DNA from: Bradyrhizobium diazoefficiens
GTDB lineage: Bacteria > Pseudomonadota > Alphaproteobacteria > Rhizobiales > Xanthobacteraceae
Reading direction: 5' to 3'
Assembly: GCF_016616425.1 (NCBI RefSeq)
Contig: NZ_CP067101.1
Span: forward strand, 558,001 to 622,000
Length of the DNA: 64,000 nt
The notes under the pieces are model-generated. The model was not told the origin of the DNA and made no database searches. It worked only from the letters and a program-made list of their open reading frames with translations. This document shows positions 36,659-47,259 of the stretch, one piece after another (the stretch's first letter is position 1; every line of letters starts with the position of its first letter). The position numbers and the translations under genes were made by a program.

Positions 36659-37381
36659 CTACGCGCTGACCGCGATGTCCGCAGACTGAATCCGCTTCAC
36701 GCCGGCCTTGGCCATATCGGCCCAGGCTTTCGCGAGCGAGCCCTGCGTGTCGATGCCGCGGCAGGCATCCTCCACCACATAAACCTCGAAGCCCGCCTTG
36801 CGCGCGTCGAGCGCGGTCCAGGCGACGCAGAAATCCGTCGCCAATCCTGCGACGAAGACGCGCTTGATCTTGCGTCCCTTCAGGTAGCCGGCAAGTCCGG
36901 TCGAGGTCTTGCCGTCGGCTTCAAGGAAAGCCGAATAGCTGTCGACGTTCTTGTGAAAACCCTTGCGGATAATGAGCTCGGCGTGGGGGATCGCAAGGTC
37001 CTTCGACAGCGCCGCGCCGTCGGTGCCCTGCACGCAATGGTCGGGCCACAGCACCTGCTTGCCATAGGGAAGGTCGATGGTCTCGAACGGCTTCTTGCCG
37101 GCATGCACTGAGGCGAACGAGACGTGGCCCGGCGTATGCCAGTCCTGCGTCATCACCACGTTCGCAAACGCCTTTGAGATTTTGTTGATGACGGGCACCA
37201 CCTGCTCGCCTTCGTTCACGGCGAGACTGCCGCCCGGCAGGAAGCAGTTCTGCACGTCGATCACGAGCAGCGCGCATGCATCGTCCGGCTTGATCGAGGC
37301 CGCCGCGAAGAGTGCGGTTGGCGCGAGCGTCGCCAGCGCCGTCGTCGTTCCAAGCGCGAGGATTTGTCGTCGATCCAGCAT
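36659..37381 (-). CDS. pncA: Exported nicotinamidase/pyrazinamidase (isochorismatase fold)
   Basis: This family deamidates nicotinamide to nicotinate. The 240-residue product has the catalytic triad expected of PncA: Asp in LLVIDVQNCFLPGGSL, Lys in IIRKGFHKNVDSYSAF and Cys in GLATDFCVAWTALDA. The metal-ligand stretch TQDWHTPGHVSFAS and the WPDHCVQGTDGA loop are also present. Unusually, an N-terminal signal of about 36 residues (MLDRRQILALGTTTALATLA) with a Tat-like arginine pair comes first. This suggests a periplasmic enzyme rather than the usual cytosolic one. The ATG at 37381 is preferred to 37408. Confidence 0.9.
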   Translation of the reverse strand: MLDRRQILALGTTTALATLAPTALFAAASIKPDDACALLVIDVQNCFLPGGSLAVNEGEQVVPVINKISKAFANVVMTQDWHTPGHVSFASVHAGKKPFETIDLPYGKQVLWPDHCVQGTDGAALSKDLAIPHAELIIRKGFHKNVDSYSAFLEADGKTSTGLAGYLKGRKIKRVFVAGLATDFCVAWTALDARKAGFEVYVVEDACRGIDTQGSLAKAWADMAKAGVKRIQSADIAVSA

Positions 37382-37537
37382 CGTTCGCCTCCCTCCGGGA
37401 TGATACAATGGGAGCGAAGCCTAGTTCCGTTCGCATACGAACAGAAGCCCGAAAATGCAGCCGACTTTGATGCCTCGTTGGGCTATACGGCGCGCTCGAC
37501 CCGCCTCTTCCGCAAGCAAGAAAGAGAGCGCATCTCG

Positions 37538-38479
37538 CTAGCCCTTCGGCTGAATTCCGTCGCGCACGGCGCGGAAGCGGGGGAAGGCCGCGGACCACTG
37601 GTCGCGCGGGGCGCTGGCGATGATGCGCAGCGAGGCGCCGCCGCCGCTGAAGCGAATCCACTGCACCACGGTCACCGGGGTCTTGTCCTTGCCGCTAACG
37701 CCGTCGATCCGGGTCTCGAAGCCTTGCTGGCCGCTGATGCGGATCGGCTCGGACATGGTGATCCGTGATTCGCGCACGCCGGGGATCTGGAGCGCCGCCT
37801 CCTGGGCGAAGCGGGCGCGGTCGTCGGCCTGCTGCGGAGTGGCGCCGATCAGGCCGAGGATCATGAACGGTTTCGACTCATAGCCGGCGCTCTCGTTGCC
37901 GTCGGCCAGGATGATGCTGCTGCCCGGTGCCAGCGTGCGGATGTCCTTGAAGTCGGCAAGATCGGTGATCTTGAACGGCATCAGCGCGATCTGCTCCTCG
38001 GCCGAGACCTGCTTGCGGGTGGTGGCGCTCGCAAACATCTGCCGCACCGCTTCATCCGTGTAGATCTTCGTCGCATTCTCCGGGATCTGCACCGCGACAT
38101 AACCGGAGAAGCCGGCGCCCGGCACGATCATCGAATAGCGCTTCACCGGGCTATCGCCGGCCTTGCCGCTTTCGGTGGTGAAATAGGCCAGACCCGCGGG
38201 CGTCTCGATCTTGTCCTGCTTGACGCCGCCGGTGCCGGCCGGATTGGAATTGAAGGCGCTCACGACCTCGCCATAGGCCGCCGGCGGCAGTTCGGTGACC
38301 AGCACCTTGACGCTACCGTCCTTGCTCTCGAAGCCCGGAAAGGTTTTTGCGGTGCTGAGGCCAACCAGCGGCACCATGCCGAGGCGCAAGCCAGGCGGGA
38401 AGACCGCATCGGCCGCGAGGGTCGGCAGCGCCGAGGCTATGAGGAGGGCGAGCGCGGCGAGGGGGCGGATCAGCTTCAT
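37538..38479 (-). CDS. Secreted hypothetical protein
   Basis: A 313-residue protein I cannot assign. Residues 1-23 form a signal peptide (LIRPLAALALLIASALPTLA). The mature part is a soluble beta-rich domain: PPGLRLGMVPLVGLSTAKTF near the start, KRYSMIVPGAGFSGYVAVQI in the middle and PVTVVQWIRFSGGGASLRII near the end. I see no catalytic motif or cysteine. The ATG at 38479 is preceded by GAGTGCCCC and starts the signal peptide; the frame extends upstream without coding character. It is divergent from dnaK. Confidence 0.8.
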   Translation of the reverse strand: MKLIRPLAALALLIASALPTLAADAVFPPGLRLGMVPLVGLSTAKTFPGFESKDGSVKVLVTELPPAAYGEVVSAFNSNPAGTGGVKQDKIETPAGLAYFTTESGKAGDSPVKRYSMIVPGAGFSGYVAVQIPENATKIYTDEAVRQMFASATTRKQVSAEEQIALMPFKITDLADFKDIRTLAPGSSIILADGNESAGYESKPFMILGLIGATPQQADDRARFAQEAALQIPGVRESRITMSEPIRISGQQGFETRIDGVSGKDKTPVTVVQWIRFSGGGASLRIIASAPRDQWSAAFPRFRAVRDGIQPKG

Positions 38480-38875
38480 GGGGCACTCTGATTGGTTCAC
38501 ATTGAGGCCGTTCGATGGTCGGTCACCGGGCCGCTTTGTCGCGCGGAGCAGCTGTCGCGGCTGCCCGGCCGGTCCGCCTTTTACCGGGTTTGGGCTTGCG
38601 GTAACAGGGCGGGGACCGGCTGCGGTAGCAGGGGCTTGCTGAAGCCTGAACCTGTTAATAATTCCTGACCCGCAAGGGCGAGGAAGCCCGGACATCATCT
38701 TCCAAAACCCAATGTTTTCGCGGCAGAAACGTAGCTTCGGTCCTTGCGGGCCCCTCCCCCCCTCCTATATGAGCGTCAATCATCGCAATATCGCGGATGT
38801 TTGATCTTAGGGGGTTTCGGTTCGGGTGCCTTCTGGGCCCAGCCAGCCTGCCGCAAAAAGAAGGATATCAGGACC
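38480..38875. other. Divergent spacer upstream of dnaK
   Basis: This 396-base stretch holds the heat-shock promoter of dnaK at 38743-38773 and a leader of about 95 bases. The rest should contain the promoter of the minus-strand secreted protein gene. A plus-strand frame running into dnaK from 38744 is only the untranslated leader. Confidence 0.6.
38743..38773 (+). promoter_or_regulatory. RpoH (sigma-32)-type heat-shock promoter of dnaK
   Basis: CTTG at 38743-38746, a 17-base spacer, then CCTATATGAG at 38764-38773 fits the alphaproteobacterial RpoH pattern CTTG-N17/18-CYTATNTNNG at every defined position. Transcription would begin near 38779, giving a leader of about 97 bases. No CIRCE repeat is present, so control of dnaK by RpoH rather than HrcA is inferred. 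Confidence 0.75.
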
Positions 38876-40777
<1,902 letters not shown>

Positions 40778-40825
40778 GCCCGAGAGGGTGACGATGCGGA
40801 CGGCTTGGACCCCACACGCGCTACC

Positions 40826-40850
40826 GGCCTCCTCCCTCCCGGGGGAGGCC
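40826..40850. terminator. Hairpin between dnaK and dnaJ
   Basis: Arms GGCCTCC (40826-40832) and GGAGGCC (40844-40850) can form a strong GC hairpin 49 bases after the dnaK stop. There is no U-run, so it may lower readthrough into dnaJ or protect the dnaK 3' end rather than terminate fully. It resembles the C/G hairpins of the family B repeats. Confidence 0.4.
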
Positions 40851-41019
40851 GCCGTGTCGGGACAGGGCGAGGCGCCCGTTACGATCAATCAATTCCCGAC
40901 CGTTATGCTGAACGCAGGCACGCTGCCCCCTGCCGCGAGGCGGAAGGCTGCCTATATCGTCGCGTGGCGACGTTGTCTTGCTCCGACTTGAAATCGCGAT
41001 TGGATAGACCGAGTCCCAC

Positions 41020-42147
41020 ATGTCCACGTCCACCAAGCGCTGCTACTACGAAACGCTCGAAGTCGATCGCAATGCCGACGATTCGGTGCTGAAGTCGTCG
41101 TTCCGCAAGCTGGCGATGAAATTCCATCCCGACCGCAATCCGGGGGATCAGACCAGCGAAGTCAAGTTCAAGGAAATCAACGAGGCCTACGAGGTCCTGA
41201 AAGACAAGGACAAGCGCGCCGCCTATGACCGTTACGGCCATGCCGCTTTCGAGCAGGGCGGCGGGGGCGCCGGCTTCGGTGCGGGCTTCGCCTCCTCTTT
41301 CTCCGACATTTTCGAAGATCTGTTCGGCATGGCCGGGCAGCGCGGCCGTGGCGGCCGCGAGCGCGGCGCCGACCTGCGCTACAACATGGAAATCACGCTC
41401 GAGGAAGCCTTTGGCGGCAAGACCGCGCAGATCGAGATTCCGGTCTCGGTCACCTGCGAGGCCTGCTCGGGCATCGGCGCCAAGGCAGGAACCAAGCCGA
41501 AGACCTGTTCGACCTGCGGCGGCGCCGGCCGCGTGCGGCAGTCGCAGGGCTTCTTCACGCTGGAGCGGACCTGTCCGGGCTGCCAGGGCCGCGGTCAGAT
41601 GATCGAGGACGCCTGTCCGTCCTGCTCGGGCCAGGGCCGCGTCACCCGCGAGCGCATGCTGTCGGTCAACATCCCCCCGGGCGTCGAGGACGGCACCCGG
41701 ATCAGGCTCGCTGGCGAAGGCGAGGCCGGAGTCCGAGGCGGTCCGCCCGGCGACCTCTATATTTTCCTGTCGCTCGCCCAGCACCAGTTCTTCCAGCGCG
41801 ACGGCGCCGACCTGCATTGCCGTGTGCCGATCTCGATGGTGACGGCCGCCCTCGGCGGCGAGTTCGAAGTGCCGACCATCGAGAAGGGCAAGGCCAAGGT
41901 GAAGGTGCCGGCCGGGACGCAGTCCAATCGCCGATTCCGCATTGCATCAAAAGGCATGCCGGTGCTGCGGTCGCGCCAGATGGGCGACATGTACGTTCAG
42001 GTCGTGGTCGAGACTCCGCAGAACCTCACCAAGAAGCAGCAGGAATTGCTGGCCGAGTTCGATAAGCTCTCCTCCGGCAACACCCAGCCGGAATCCGAAG
42101 GCTTCTTCGCCAAGGTCAAGGATTTCTTCGGTAATCGGGCGAATTGA
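41020..42147 (+). CDS. dnaJ: Hsp40 co-chaperone DnaJ
   Basis: DnaJ delivers clients to DnaK and stimulates its ATPase. The 375-residue protein has a J domain with [11 protein letters not shown] (HPD motif, about residues 34-36) and a Gly/Phe-rich region ([15 protein letters not shown]). The four zinc-finger repeats [30 protein letters not shown] and [10 protein letters not shown] (about 146-210) are intact, followed by the C-terminal client-binding domains. It lies 242 bases after dnaK; that spacer could include its own promoter. Confidence 0.99.
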   Translation: MSTSTKRCYYETLEVDRNADDSVLKSSFRKLAMKFHPDRNPGDQTSEVKFKEINEAYEVLKDKDKRAAYDRYGHAAFEQGGGGAGFGAGFASSFSDIFEDLFGMAGQRGRGGRERGADLRYNMEITLEEAFGGKTAQIEIPVSVTCEACSGIGAKAGTKPKTCSTCGGAGRVRQSQGFFTLERTCPGCQGRGQMIEDACPSCSGQGRVTRERMLSVNIPPGVEDGTRIRLAGEGEAGVRGGPPGDLYIFLSLAQHQFFQRDGADLHCRVPISMVTAALGGEFEVPTIEKGKAKVKVPAGTQSNRRFRIASKGMPVLRSRQMGDMYVQVVVETPQNLTKKQQELLAEFDKLSSGNTQPESEGFFAKVKDFFGNRAN

Positions 42148-42232
42148 CTCGGCTTGACCGTACAGCCCTCGGCCTATACGTCTTTATGACCATTTTCTGA
42201 CACGCGGTTCCGCGGTCCCGTCCGGTCCTGAC

Positions 42233-42832
42233 ATGCCATTGCCATCGTCCGCGCGCGCGTTGAAGAAGCCTCGTCTCGACGACGAGGTGCGCTTTCTCAG
42301 ATCGTGGATCGAAAAGCCTCTGCACATGGGCGCGGTGATGCCATCGGGCAAGCTGCTGGCCCGGACCATGGCCCATTACGTCGATATCGATTCGGACGCG
42401 CCTGTGGTCGAGCTCGGACCCGGGACCGGCGCCATCACCTCCGCCCTGATCGAGCGCGGGGTCGACCAGAAGCGGCTCGTCCTCGTCGAATACAATCCCG
42501 GCTTCTGCGCACTGCTGCGCGATCGCTATCCGCAGGCCAGGGTGGTGCAGGGCGACGCCTATCGCCTGCGCGACACGCTCTGGAACGTCCTGAGCGCGCC
42601 GGCCTCCGCGGTCGTCTCCGGCCTGCCGCTCGTGACAAAACCGATGCTGACGCGGCTGCGGCTGGTCCGCGACGCCTTCACGGCTCTCGCGCCCGGTGCG
42701 CCCTTCGTCCAGTTCACCTATGCGGTGGTGCCGCCGATCCCGAAATCGCTGCCCGGCGTGTCCACAGAGGCTTCGGAACGGATCTGGATGAACCTTCCGC
42801 CGGCCCGCGTCTGGGTGTATCGCAAGGACTAA
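42233..42832 (+). CDS. pmtA: PmtA-type phospholipid N-methyltransferase
   Basis: A 199-residue SAM-dependent methyltransferase. Motif I is VVELGPGTGAITSALIERGV (about residues 58-77), with an acidic motif II (LVLVEYNPGFCALLRDRYPQ) and motif III VVQGDAYRLRD. The N-terminal lead FLRSWIEKPLHMGAVMPSGK is typical of the PmtA group that methylates phosphatidylethanolamine toward phosphatidylcholine in rhizobia. Related family members (rRNA adenine dimethylase-like) share the fold, so substrate choice is inferred. The FMN reductase gene follows after 57 bases. Confidence 0.85.
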   Translation: MPLPSSARALKKPRLDDEVRFLRSWIEKPLHMGAVMPSGKLLARTMAHYVDIDSDAPVVELGPGTGAITSALIERGVDQKRLVLVEYNPGFCALLRDRYPQARVVQGDAYRLRDTLWNVLSAPASAVVSGLPLVTKPMLTRLRLVRDAFTALAPGAPFVQFTYAVVPPIPKSLPGVSTEASERIWMNLPPARVWVYRKD

Positions 42833-42889
42833 TTCCGCCGGCTTGGCTCCTTGCGCGGCGGGCCGGTTTCGCCGAACGCATTGGATCGG

Positions 42890-43468
42890 ATGTCCGCACC
42901 CAAAATCCTGATCATTCCCGGCTCGTTGCGCGCAGGTTCGCACAATGCGAAGCTGGCGGCGGTCGCCGCTTATGAATTCCTCCAGGCCGGAGTTGACGTC
43001 ACCCTTATCTCGCTCGCCGATTTTCCGCTGCCGATCTATGACGGCGATCTTCAGGCCAAATCCGGCGTACCCAAGCACGCCCTCAATCTCAAGCGCATGA
43101 TCGGGGCGCATCATGGCGTGCTGATCGTCTCGCCCGAATACAACGCCTCCGTGCCGCCCCTTCTGAAGAATGCGATCGACTGGGTCAGCCGCGTGCACGA
43201 GCTGCACGAGGCGCGTGGCGAGGTGTTCCGCAACCGCGTTTTCGCGCTCGCCGGCGCCTCGCAGAGCCGGTTAGGTGCGGCCCGCGCGCTGCAGGCGTTG
43301 CGGCTGATCCTGACCTCGTGCCACGCCAATGTGATTGCCAGCCAGCTCACGCTCGCCTTTGCCGACCAGGCCTATGACGATATGGACAGGCTGAAGAACG
43401 AGGGCGATATCGCCGCGATGAAGGAGCTGGTGCGGCAGTTGATCGACATTTCCCAACGCATGATGTGA
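42890..43468 (+). CDS. NADPH-dependent FMN reductase family protein
   Basis: A flavodoxin-fold quinone or azo-type reductase of 192 residues. The phosphate-binding loop is ILIIPGSLRAGSHNAKLAAV (residues 6-25), followed by FPLPIYDGDLQ and the flavin-contact segment IVSPEYNASVPPLLKNAIDW. The physiological electron acceptor is unknown. The ATG at 42890 is preferred because it begins directly before the first beta strand. The stop is 6 bases before pyrF, indicating a shared transcript. Confidence 0.9.
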   Translation: MSAPKILIIPGSLRAGSHNAKLAAVAAYEFLQAGVDVTLISLADFPLPIYDGDLQAKSGVPKHALNLKRMIGAHHGVLIVSPEYNASVPPLLKNAIDWVSRVHELHEARGEVFRNRVFALAGASQSRLGAARALQALRLILTSCHANVIASQLTLAFADQAYDDMDRLKNEGDIAAMKELVRQLIDISQRMM

Positions 43469-43474
43469 GGTGAC

Positions 43475-44185
43475 ATGACGCCAGCCGAGATCGCCCCGAA
43501 GGACCGCCTGATTGTTCCGCTCGACTTGTCGAGCCCGGAGGCTGCGGAGACGATGATTGCAAGGCTCGGCGATAGCGTCACCTTCTACAAGATCGGCTAT
43601 CAGCTCGCTTATGCCGGCGGCCTGCCGCTGATCGGCAAGCTTGCCGACAGGGGCAAGAAGGTCTTTGCCGATCTCAAGATGCACGACATCGGCAACACGG
43701 TTGCGCGGGGCGTAGAAAGCGTCGCCAAATTGGGCGCGACCTTTCTCACCGTGCACGCTTATCCGCAGACCATGAAGGCCGCGGTCGAAGGGCGCGGCGG
43801 ATCGAGCTTGAAGATACTCGCGGTTACCGTGCTGACCTCGTACAATGACGACGATTTGCACGCGGCCGGATATCGGCTCGGCGTCTCCGAACTGGTCGAG
43901 GCGCGCGCGCGGCAGGCGCAGGTCCTCGGCGTCAATGGTCTCGTCTGCTCGCCGGAAGAGGTCGGTGCCTTGCGCAAGATCGTCGGCCATCAGATGAGCC
44001 TGGTCACACCAGGCATCCGTCCGGCGGGCGCACCCAGTGGCGACCAGAAGCGCATCATGACGCCGGGGCGTGCGATCGCCGCGGGTGCCGACTATCTCGT
44101 CGTCGGGCGGCCGATCCTCGAAGCCGCTGACCCCAAGGCCGCGGCCGACGCGATCCAGGCCGAGATCGCGCAAGCGCTATCCTAA
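43475..44185 (+). CDS. pyrF: Orotidine 5'-phosphate decarboxylase
   Basis: PyrF decarboxylates OMP to UMP, the last step of pyrimidine synthesis. The 236-residue TIM-barrel protein has [20 protein letters not shown] and the catalytic Asp-Lys segment [36 protein letters not shown] and the phosphate-binding end [19 protein letters not shown] also match. GAGGTGAC precedes the ATG. It begins 6 bases after the FMN reductase gene, and the DUF1330 gene follows after 23 bases. Confidence 0.97.
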   Translation: MTPAEIAPKDRLIVPLDLSSPEAAETMIARLGDSVTFYKIGYQLAYAGGLPLIGKLADRGKKVFADLKMHDIGNTVARGVESVAKLGATFLTVHAYPQTMKAAVEGRGGSSLKILAVTVLTSYNDDDLHAAGYRLGVSELVEARARQAQVLGVNGLVCSPEEVGALRKIVGHQMSLVTPGIRPAGAPSGDQKRIMTPGRAIAAGADYLVVGRPILEAADPKAAADAIQAEIAQALS

Positions 44186-44208
44186 TCAACAACACAGGGA
44201 GAAGAACG

Positions 44209-44520
44209 ATGGCAAAAGGCTACTGGATCGGGCGCGTCGACGTGAGCAACGACGAGGGCTACAAGCCCTATGCCGTCGCCAACGGCCCGATCTTCAGGAA
44301 ATGGGGTGGCCGCTTCGTCGTCCGCGCCGGCAAGTTCACCACCGTCGAAGGCGCCAGCCGCACCCGCAACGTCGTGATCGAATTCCCGGACTACGAGGCC
44401 GCCATCGCCTGCTACAACTCGCCGGAATACCAGGCCAACATCAAGGTGCGCCAGCCGCACTCGATCGCCGACCTTATCATCATCGAGGGCTATGACGGCC
44501 CGCAGCCGTCGGACGGCTGA
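44209..44520 (+). CDS. DUF1330 family protein
   Basis: A 103-residue protein of the DUF1330 ferredoxin-like alpha/beta fold, function unknown. The family stretches KGYWIGRVDVSNDEGYKPYA, WGGRFVVRAGKFTTVEG, RNVVIEFPDYEAAIACYNSP and IIIEGYDGPQPS are all visible. It has a GGGAGAAGAACG ribosome site just before the ATG. Placement after pyrF suggests co-transcription but not a pyrimidine function. Confidence 0.92.
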   Translation: MAKGYWIGRVDVSNDEGYKPYAVANGPIFRKWGGRFVVRAGKFTTVEGASRTRNVVIEFPDYEAAIACYNSPEYQANIKVRQPHSIADLIIIEGYDGPQPSDG

Positions 44521-44536
44521 GGCGCGATCCTGTCTT

Positions 44537-44553
44537 ACCCTCCAGGGGAGGGT
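44537..44553. terminator. Hairpin after the DUF1330 gene
   Basis: Perfect arms ACCCTCC (44537-44543) and GGAGGGT (44547-44553) with a three-base loop lie 17 bases after the stop and before dapB. No clear U-run follows; it may be a weak terminator or a degenerate repeat end. Confidence 0.4.
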
Positions 44554-44633
44554 GGGAGCATGCCGCGTGTTCGTGAGCCTCGGTTGCCGGAACTGCGTCC
44601 CCCCGCTAAAACGGCGGTGAAGAGGATCTCACC

Positions 44634-45449
44634 ATGTCCGACATGCGCTTGATTGTTGCTGGGGCCGGCGGCCGGATGGGCCGCACGCTGGTGCGGGCGA
44701 TTGCCGAGAGCAAAGGTGCGGTGCTGGCCGGCGCGCTCGAGGCTCCCAGTTCGGAGCTGCTCGGCAAGGATGCCGGCGTGCTCGCAGGACTGCCCGCTAA
44801 CGGCATCAAGCTCTCCGCCGATCTCTGGGCGATGTCGAAGGATGCCGATGGCATCCTCGATTTCACCGTACCGGCCGCGACCATCGCCAATGTCGCGATC
44901 GCCGCCGAGCGGGGCATCGTCCATGTCGTCGGCACCACCGGGCTGTCGGGCTCCGACAATGCCGTGATCAAGAGCGTCACCAATCGCGCCGTCGTGGTGC
45001 AATCGGGCAATATGAGCCTGGGCGTCAATCTGCTCGCGGCGGTGGTCGAGCGCGTCGCCAAGGCGCTCGACGAGAGCTTCGATATCGAGATCGTCGAAAC
45101 CCATCACCGCATGAAGGTCGACGCACCGTCCGGTACCGCGCTGATGCTGGGCCAGGCCGCCGCCTCCGGCCGCGGCGTCGCTCTCGATGAACATTCCGAG
45201 CGCGGTCGTGACGGCATCACCGGCGCGCGCAGGCCGGGCAATATCGGTTTCGCGTCCTTGCGCGGCGGCACGGTCGCCGGCGATCACAGCGTCAGCTTCC
45301 TCGGGCCATTCGAGCGTCTGACACTGACCCATCAGGCCGAGGACCGCATGCTGTTCGCGCATGGAGCGTTGAAGGCGGCGCTGTGGGCACATGGCAAGAA
45401 GCCGGGGCACTACTCCATGGCCGATGTGCTCGGCCTTGCCGACATCTGA
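44634..45449 (+). CDS. dapB: 4-hydroxy-tetrahydrodipicolinate reductase
   Basis: DapB reduces hydroxytetrahydrodipicolinate in the diaminopimelate/lysine pathway. The 271-residue product has the dinucleotide loop [20 protein letters not shown] and the [17 protein letters not shown] segment. GTTGLSG and the catalytic stretch [20 protein letters not shown] (about residues 152-171) follow, then [19 protein letters not shown]. gpmA follows after a repeat-filled spacer. Confidence 0.97.
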   Translation: MSDMRLIVAGAGGRMGRTLVRAIAESKGAVLAGALEAPSSELLGKDAGVLAGLPANGIKLSADLWAMSKDADGILDFTVPAATIANVAIAAERGIVHVVGTTGLSGSDNAVIKSVTNRAVVVQSGNMSLGVNLLAAVVERVAKALDESFDIEIVETHHRMKVDAPSGTALMLGQAAASGRGVALDEHSERGRDGITGARRPGNIGFASLRGGTVAGDHSVSFLGPFERLTLTHQAEDRMLFAHGALKAALWAHGKKPGHYSMADVLGLADI

Positions 45450-45477
45450 TGATCGCTCTCTGTAACCGCAAGCTCCC

Positions 45478-45599
45478 TTCACCTCTCCCCAACGGGGAGA
45501 GGTCGATTTGCGCAGCAAATCGGGTGAGGGGGCCCAGGTCCCCCGAGGGACCGCTCCCCTCACCGGCGCTACGCGCCGACCTCTCCCTATGGGAGAGGT
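45478..45599. repeat. Composite hairpin element between dapB and gpmA
   Basis: The spacer contains four hairpins: ACCTCTCCCC-AA-CGGGGAGAGGT (45481-45503), GATTTGC-GCA-GCAAATC (45505-45521), CGGCGC-TAC-GCGCCG (45564-45578) and ACCTCTCCC-TAT-GGGAGAGGT (45579-45599). The outer two are near-copies in inverted orientation, so the unit has hairpin ends like the element at 14078-14245 but a different sequence. CTCACC/GGTGAG pairs link the halves. Confidence 0.75.
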
Positions 45600-45644
45600 T
45601 TGGCGTCGCCGATGCCGCAACTCAGTTCAACATGGAAAGGTAAA

Positions 45645-46268
45645 ATGAGCGAACGTCTTCTCGTGCTCGTGCGCCACGGCCAGAGCGAATGGAATCTGAA
45701 GAACCTGTTCACGGGGTGGAAGGATCCCGATCTCACCGAACAGGGCGTCGCGGAGGCCAGGGAAGCCGGCCGCAAGCTGAAGGCGCAGGGGCTCGTGTTC
45801 GACGTTGCCTACACGTCGGTGCTGACGCGCGCGCAGCACACGCTCGATCTCATTCTCGGTGAGCTCGGCCAGGAGGGCCTGCCGACTTCCAAGAACCTCG
45901 CGCTGAACGAACGCGACTACGGCGATCTCTCCGGCCTCAACAAGGATGACGCCCGCAAGAAATGGGGCGAGGACCAGGTGCTGATCTGGCGCCGCTCCTA
46001 CGACGTGCCGCCGCCCGGCGGCGAAAGCCTGAAGGACACCCTCGCGCGGGCGCTGCCATACTATGTCCAGGAAATCCTGCCCGGCGTGCTCAACGGCAAG
46101 CGCACGCTCGTCGCCGCCCATGGCAACTCGCTGCGCGCGCTGATCATGGTGCTGGAGAAGCTCTCGCCCGAAGGCATTTTGAAGCGCGAGCTCGCCACCG
46201 GCGTGCCGATCATCTACCGGCTGAACGCAGATTCGACCGTGGCGTCGAAACTGGATCTGGCGGGCTGA
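45645..46268 (+). CDS. gpmA: 2,3-bisphosphoglycerate-dependent phosphoglycerate mutase
   Basis: GpmA interconverts 3- and 2-phosphoglycerate in glycolysis. The 207-residue histidine-phosphatase-fold protein has [20 protein letters not shown] (phosphohistidine in RHG), [19 protein letters not shown] and [20 protein letters not shown]. The second catalytic histidine lies in [20 protein letters not shown]. It is the shorter form typical of alphaproteobacteria (E. coli has about 250 residues). The ATG at 45645 gives the usual [12 protein letters not shown] start. Confidence 0.96.
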   Translation: MSERLLVLVRHGQSEWNLKNLFTGWKDPDLTEQGVAEAREAGRKLKAQGLVFDVAYTSVLTRAQHTLDLILGELGQEGLPTSKNLALNERDYGDLSGLNKDDARKKWGEDQVLIWRRSYDVPPPGGESLKDTLARALPYYVQEILPGVLNGKRTLVAAHGNSLRALIMVLEKLSPEGILKRELATGVPIIYRLNADSTVASKLDLAG

Positions 46269-46274
46269 TCTCTT

Positions 46275-46305
46275 CGCCTCCCCCGCAAGCGGGGCGAGGG
46301 AGGGG
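46275..46305. terminator. Hairpin between convergent gpmA and the MGMT gene
   Basis: CCCCGC-AA-GCGGGG (46281-46294) with C-rich and G-rich flanks lies in the short spacer between two convergent stops. It could act on both strands. No U-run is present. Confidence 0.45.
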
Positions 46306-46307
46306 AC

Positions 46308-47204
46308 CTACTGCATCCCCAGCTGCCCGGCTTCCCAGCCCAGCATCGCCTGCTTGCGGGTGATGCCCCAGTGATAGCCGGTGAGCGTGCCGCTCTTGCC
46401 GAGCGCGCGATGGCAGGGCACGACGAACGAGACCGGATTCTTGCCGACCGCGGCGCCGACGGCGCGTGAGGCCTTCGGGTTGTTGATGTTGCAGGCGATG
46501 TCGGAATAGGACACCGCGCGCCCCATCGGGATCTTCAAGAGCGTCTCCCACACCCGCACCTCGAAATCGGTGCCGATCATCACCACGCGCAGCGGCTGAT
46601 CCGGTCGCCACAATTTGGTGTCGAAGATGCGTGCAGCCAGCGGCGCAGTGCCTTCGTGATCTTCGACATAGGTCGCATTCGGCCAGCGCCGCATCATGTC
46701 GGCCAGTGCGACCTTTTCCTCGCCGTGATCGGCGAAGGCGAGGCCCGACAGGCCGCGGTCGGTCGCGATCACGATCGCGGTGCCGAACGGCGAGGGATGG
46801 AAGCCATAGCGCAGGGTGAGGCCGGCGCCGCCATTCTTCCATTCGCCCGGCGACATTGCTTCGTGAGTGACGAAGAGATCGTGCAGCCGGCCCGGGCCCG
46901 ACAGGCCCGAGTCGAGCGCGGCATCGAGAATGCTCGCGGAGTCCCGCAGCAGGCCCTTGGCGTGATCGAGCGTCAGCGCCTGCATGAAGGCCTTCGGCGT
47001 GATCGAGGCCCAGCGGCGGAACAGATGGTGCAGCTCATCCGGCGTGACGCCGGCCGCATCCGCCATCGCTTCGATGGCCGGCTGCGCGCGCCAGTTCTCC
47101 GAGATGAAGGCGATCGCACGGCGCACCGAATCATAGTCCCGCAACGCGGCGTTCTGGGGGCCCGGCTTGGTCAGGCGCTGGTCATGTATGGCGAGTGTCA
47201 TCAT
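46308..47204 (-). CDS. AraC-HTH / methylated-DNA-protein cysteine methyltransferase (Ada-like without the N-terminal domain)
   Basis: A 298-residue protein with an AraC-type helix-turn-helix half (RRAIAFISENWRAQPAIEAM, PDELHHLFRRWASITPKAFM; about residues 20-110). The MGMT domain follows (LRYGFHPSPFGTAIVIATDR onward) with VSYSDIACNINNPKASRAVG and the acceptor cysteine in SFVVPCHRALGKSGTLTGYH. It repairs O6-alkylguanine. The cysteine-rich N-terminal phosphotriester domain of E. coli Ada is absent, so methyl-triester sensing is not expected. The start is at adjacent ATGs 47204/47201. Confidence 0.92.
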   Translation of the reverse strand: MMTLAIHDQRLTKPGPQNAALRDYDSVRRAIAFISENWRAQPAIEAMADAAGVTPDELHHLFRRWASITPKAFMQALTLDHAKGLLRDSASILDAALDSGLSGPGRLHDLFVTHEAMSPGEWKNGGAGLTLRYGFHPSPFGTAIVIATDRGLSGLAFADHGEEKVALADMMRRWPNATYVEDHEGTAPLAARIFDTKLWRPDQPLRVVMIGTDFEVRVWETLLKIPMGRAVSYSDIACNINNPKASRAVGAAVGKNPVSFVVPCHRALGKSGTLTGYHWGITRKQAMLGWEAGQLGMQ

Positions 47205-47259
47205 GACCGGAAATGTAGGGGAGGGACGGGTGGGAAACCACCCGATTCCTGACGTGAAA

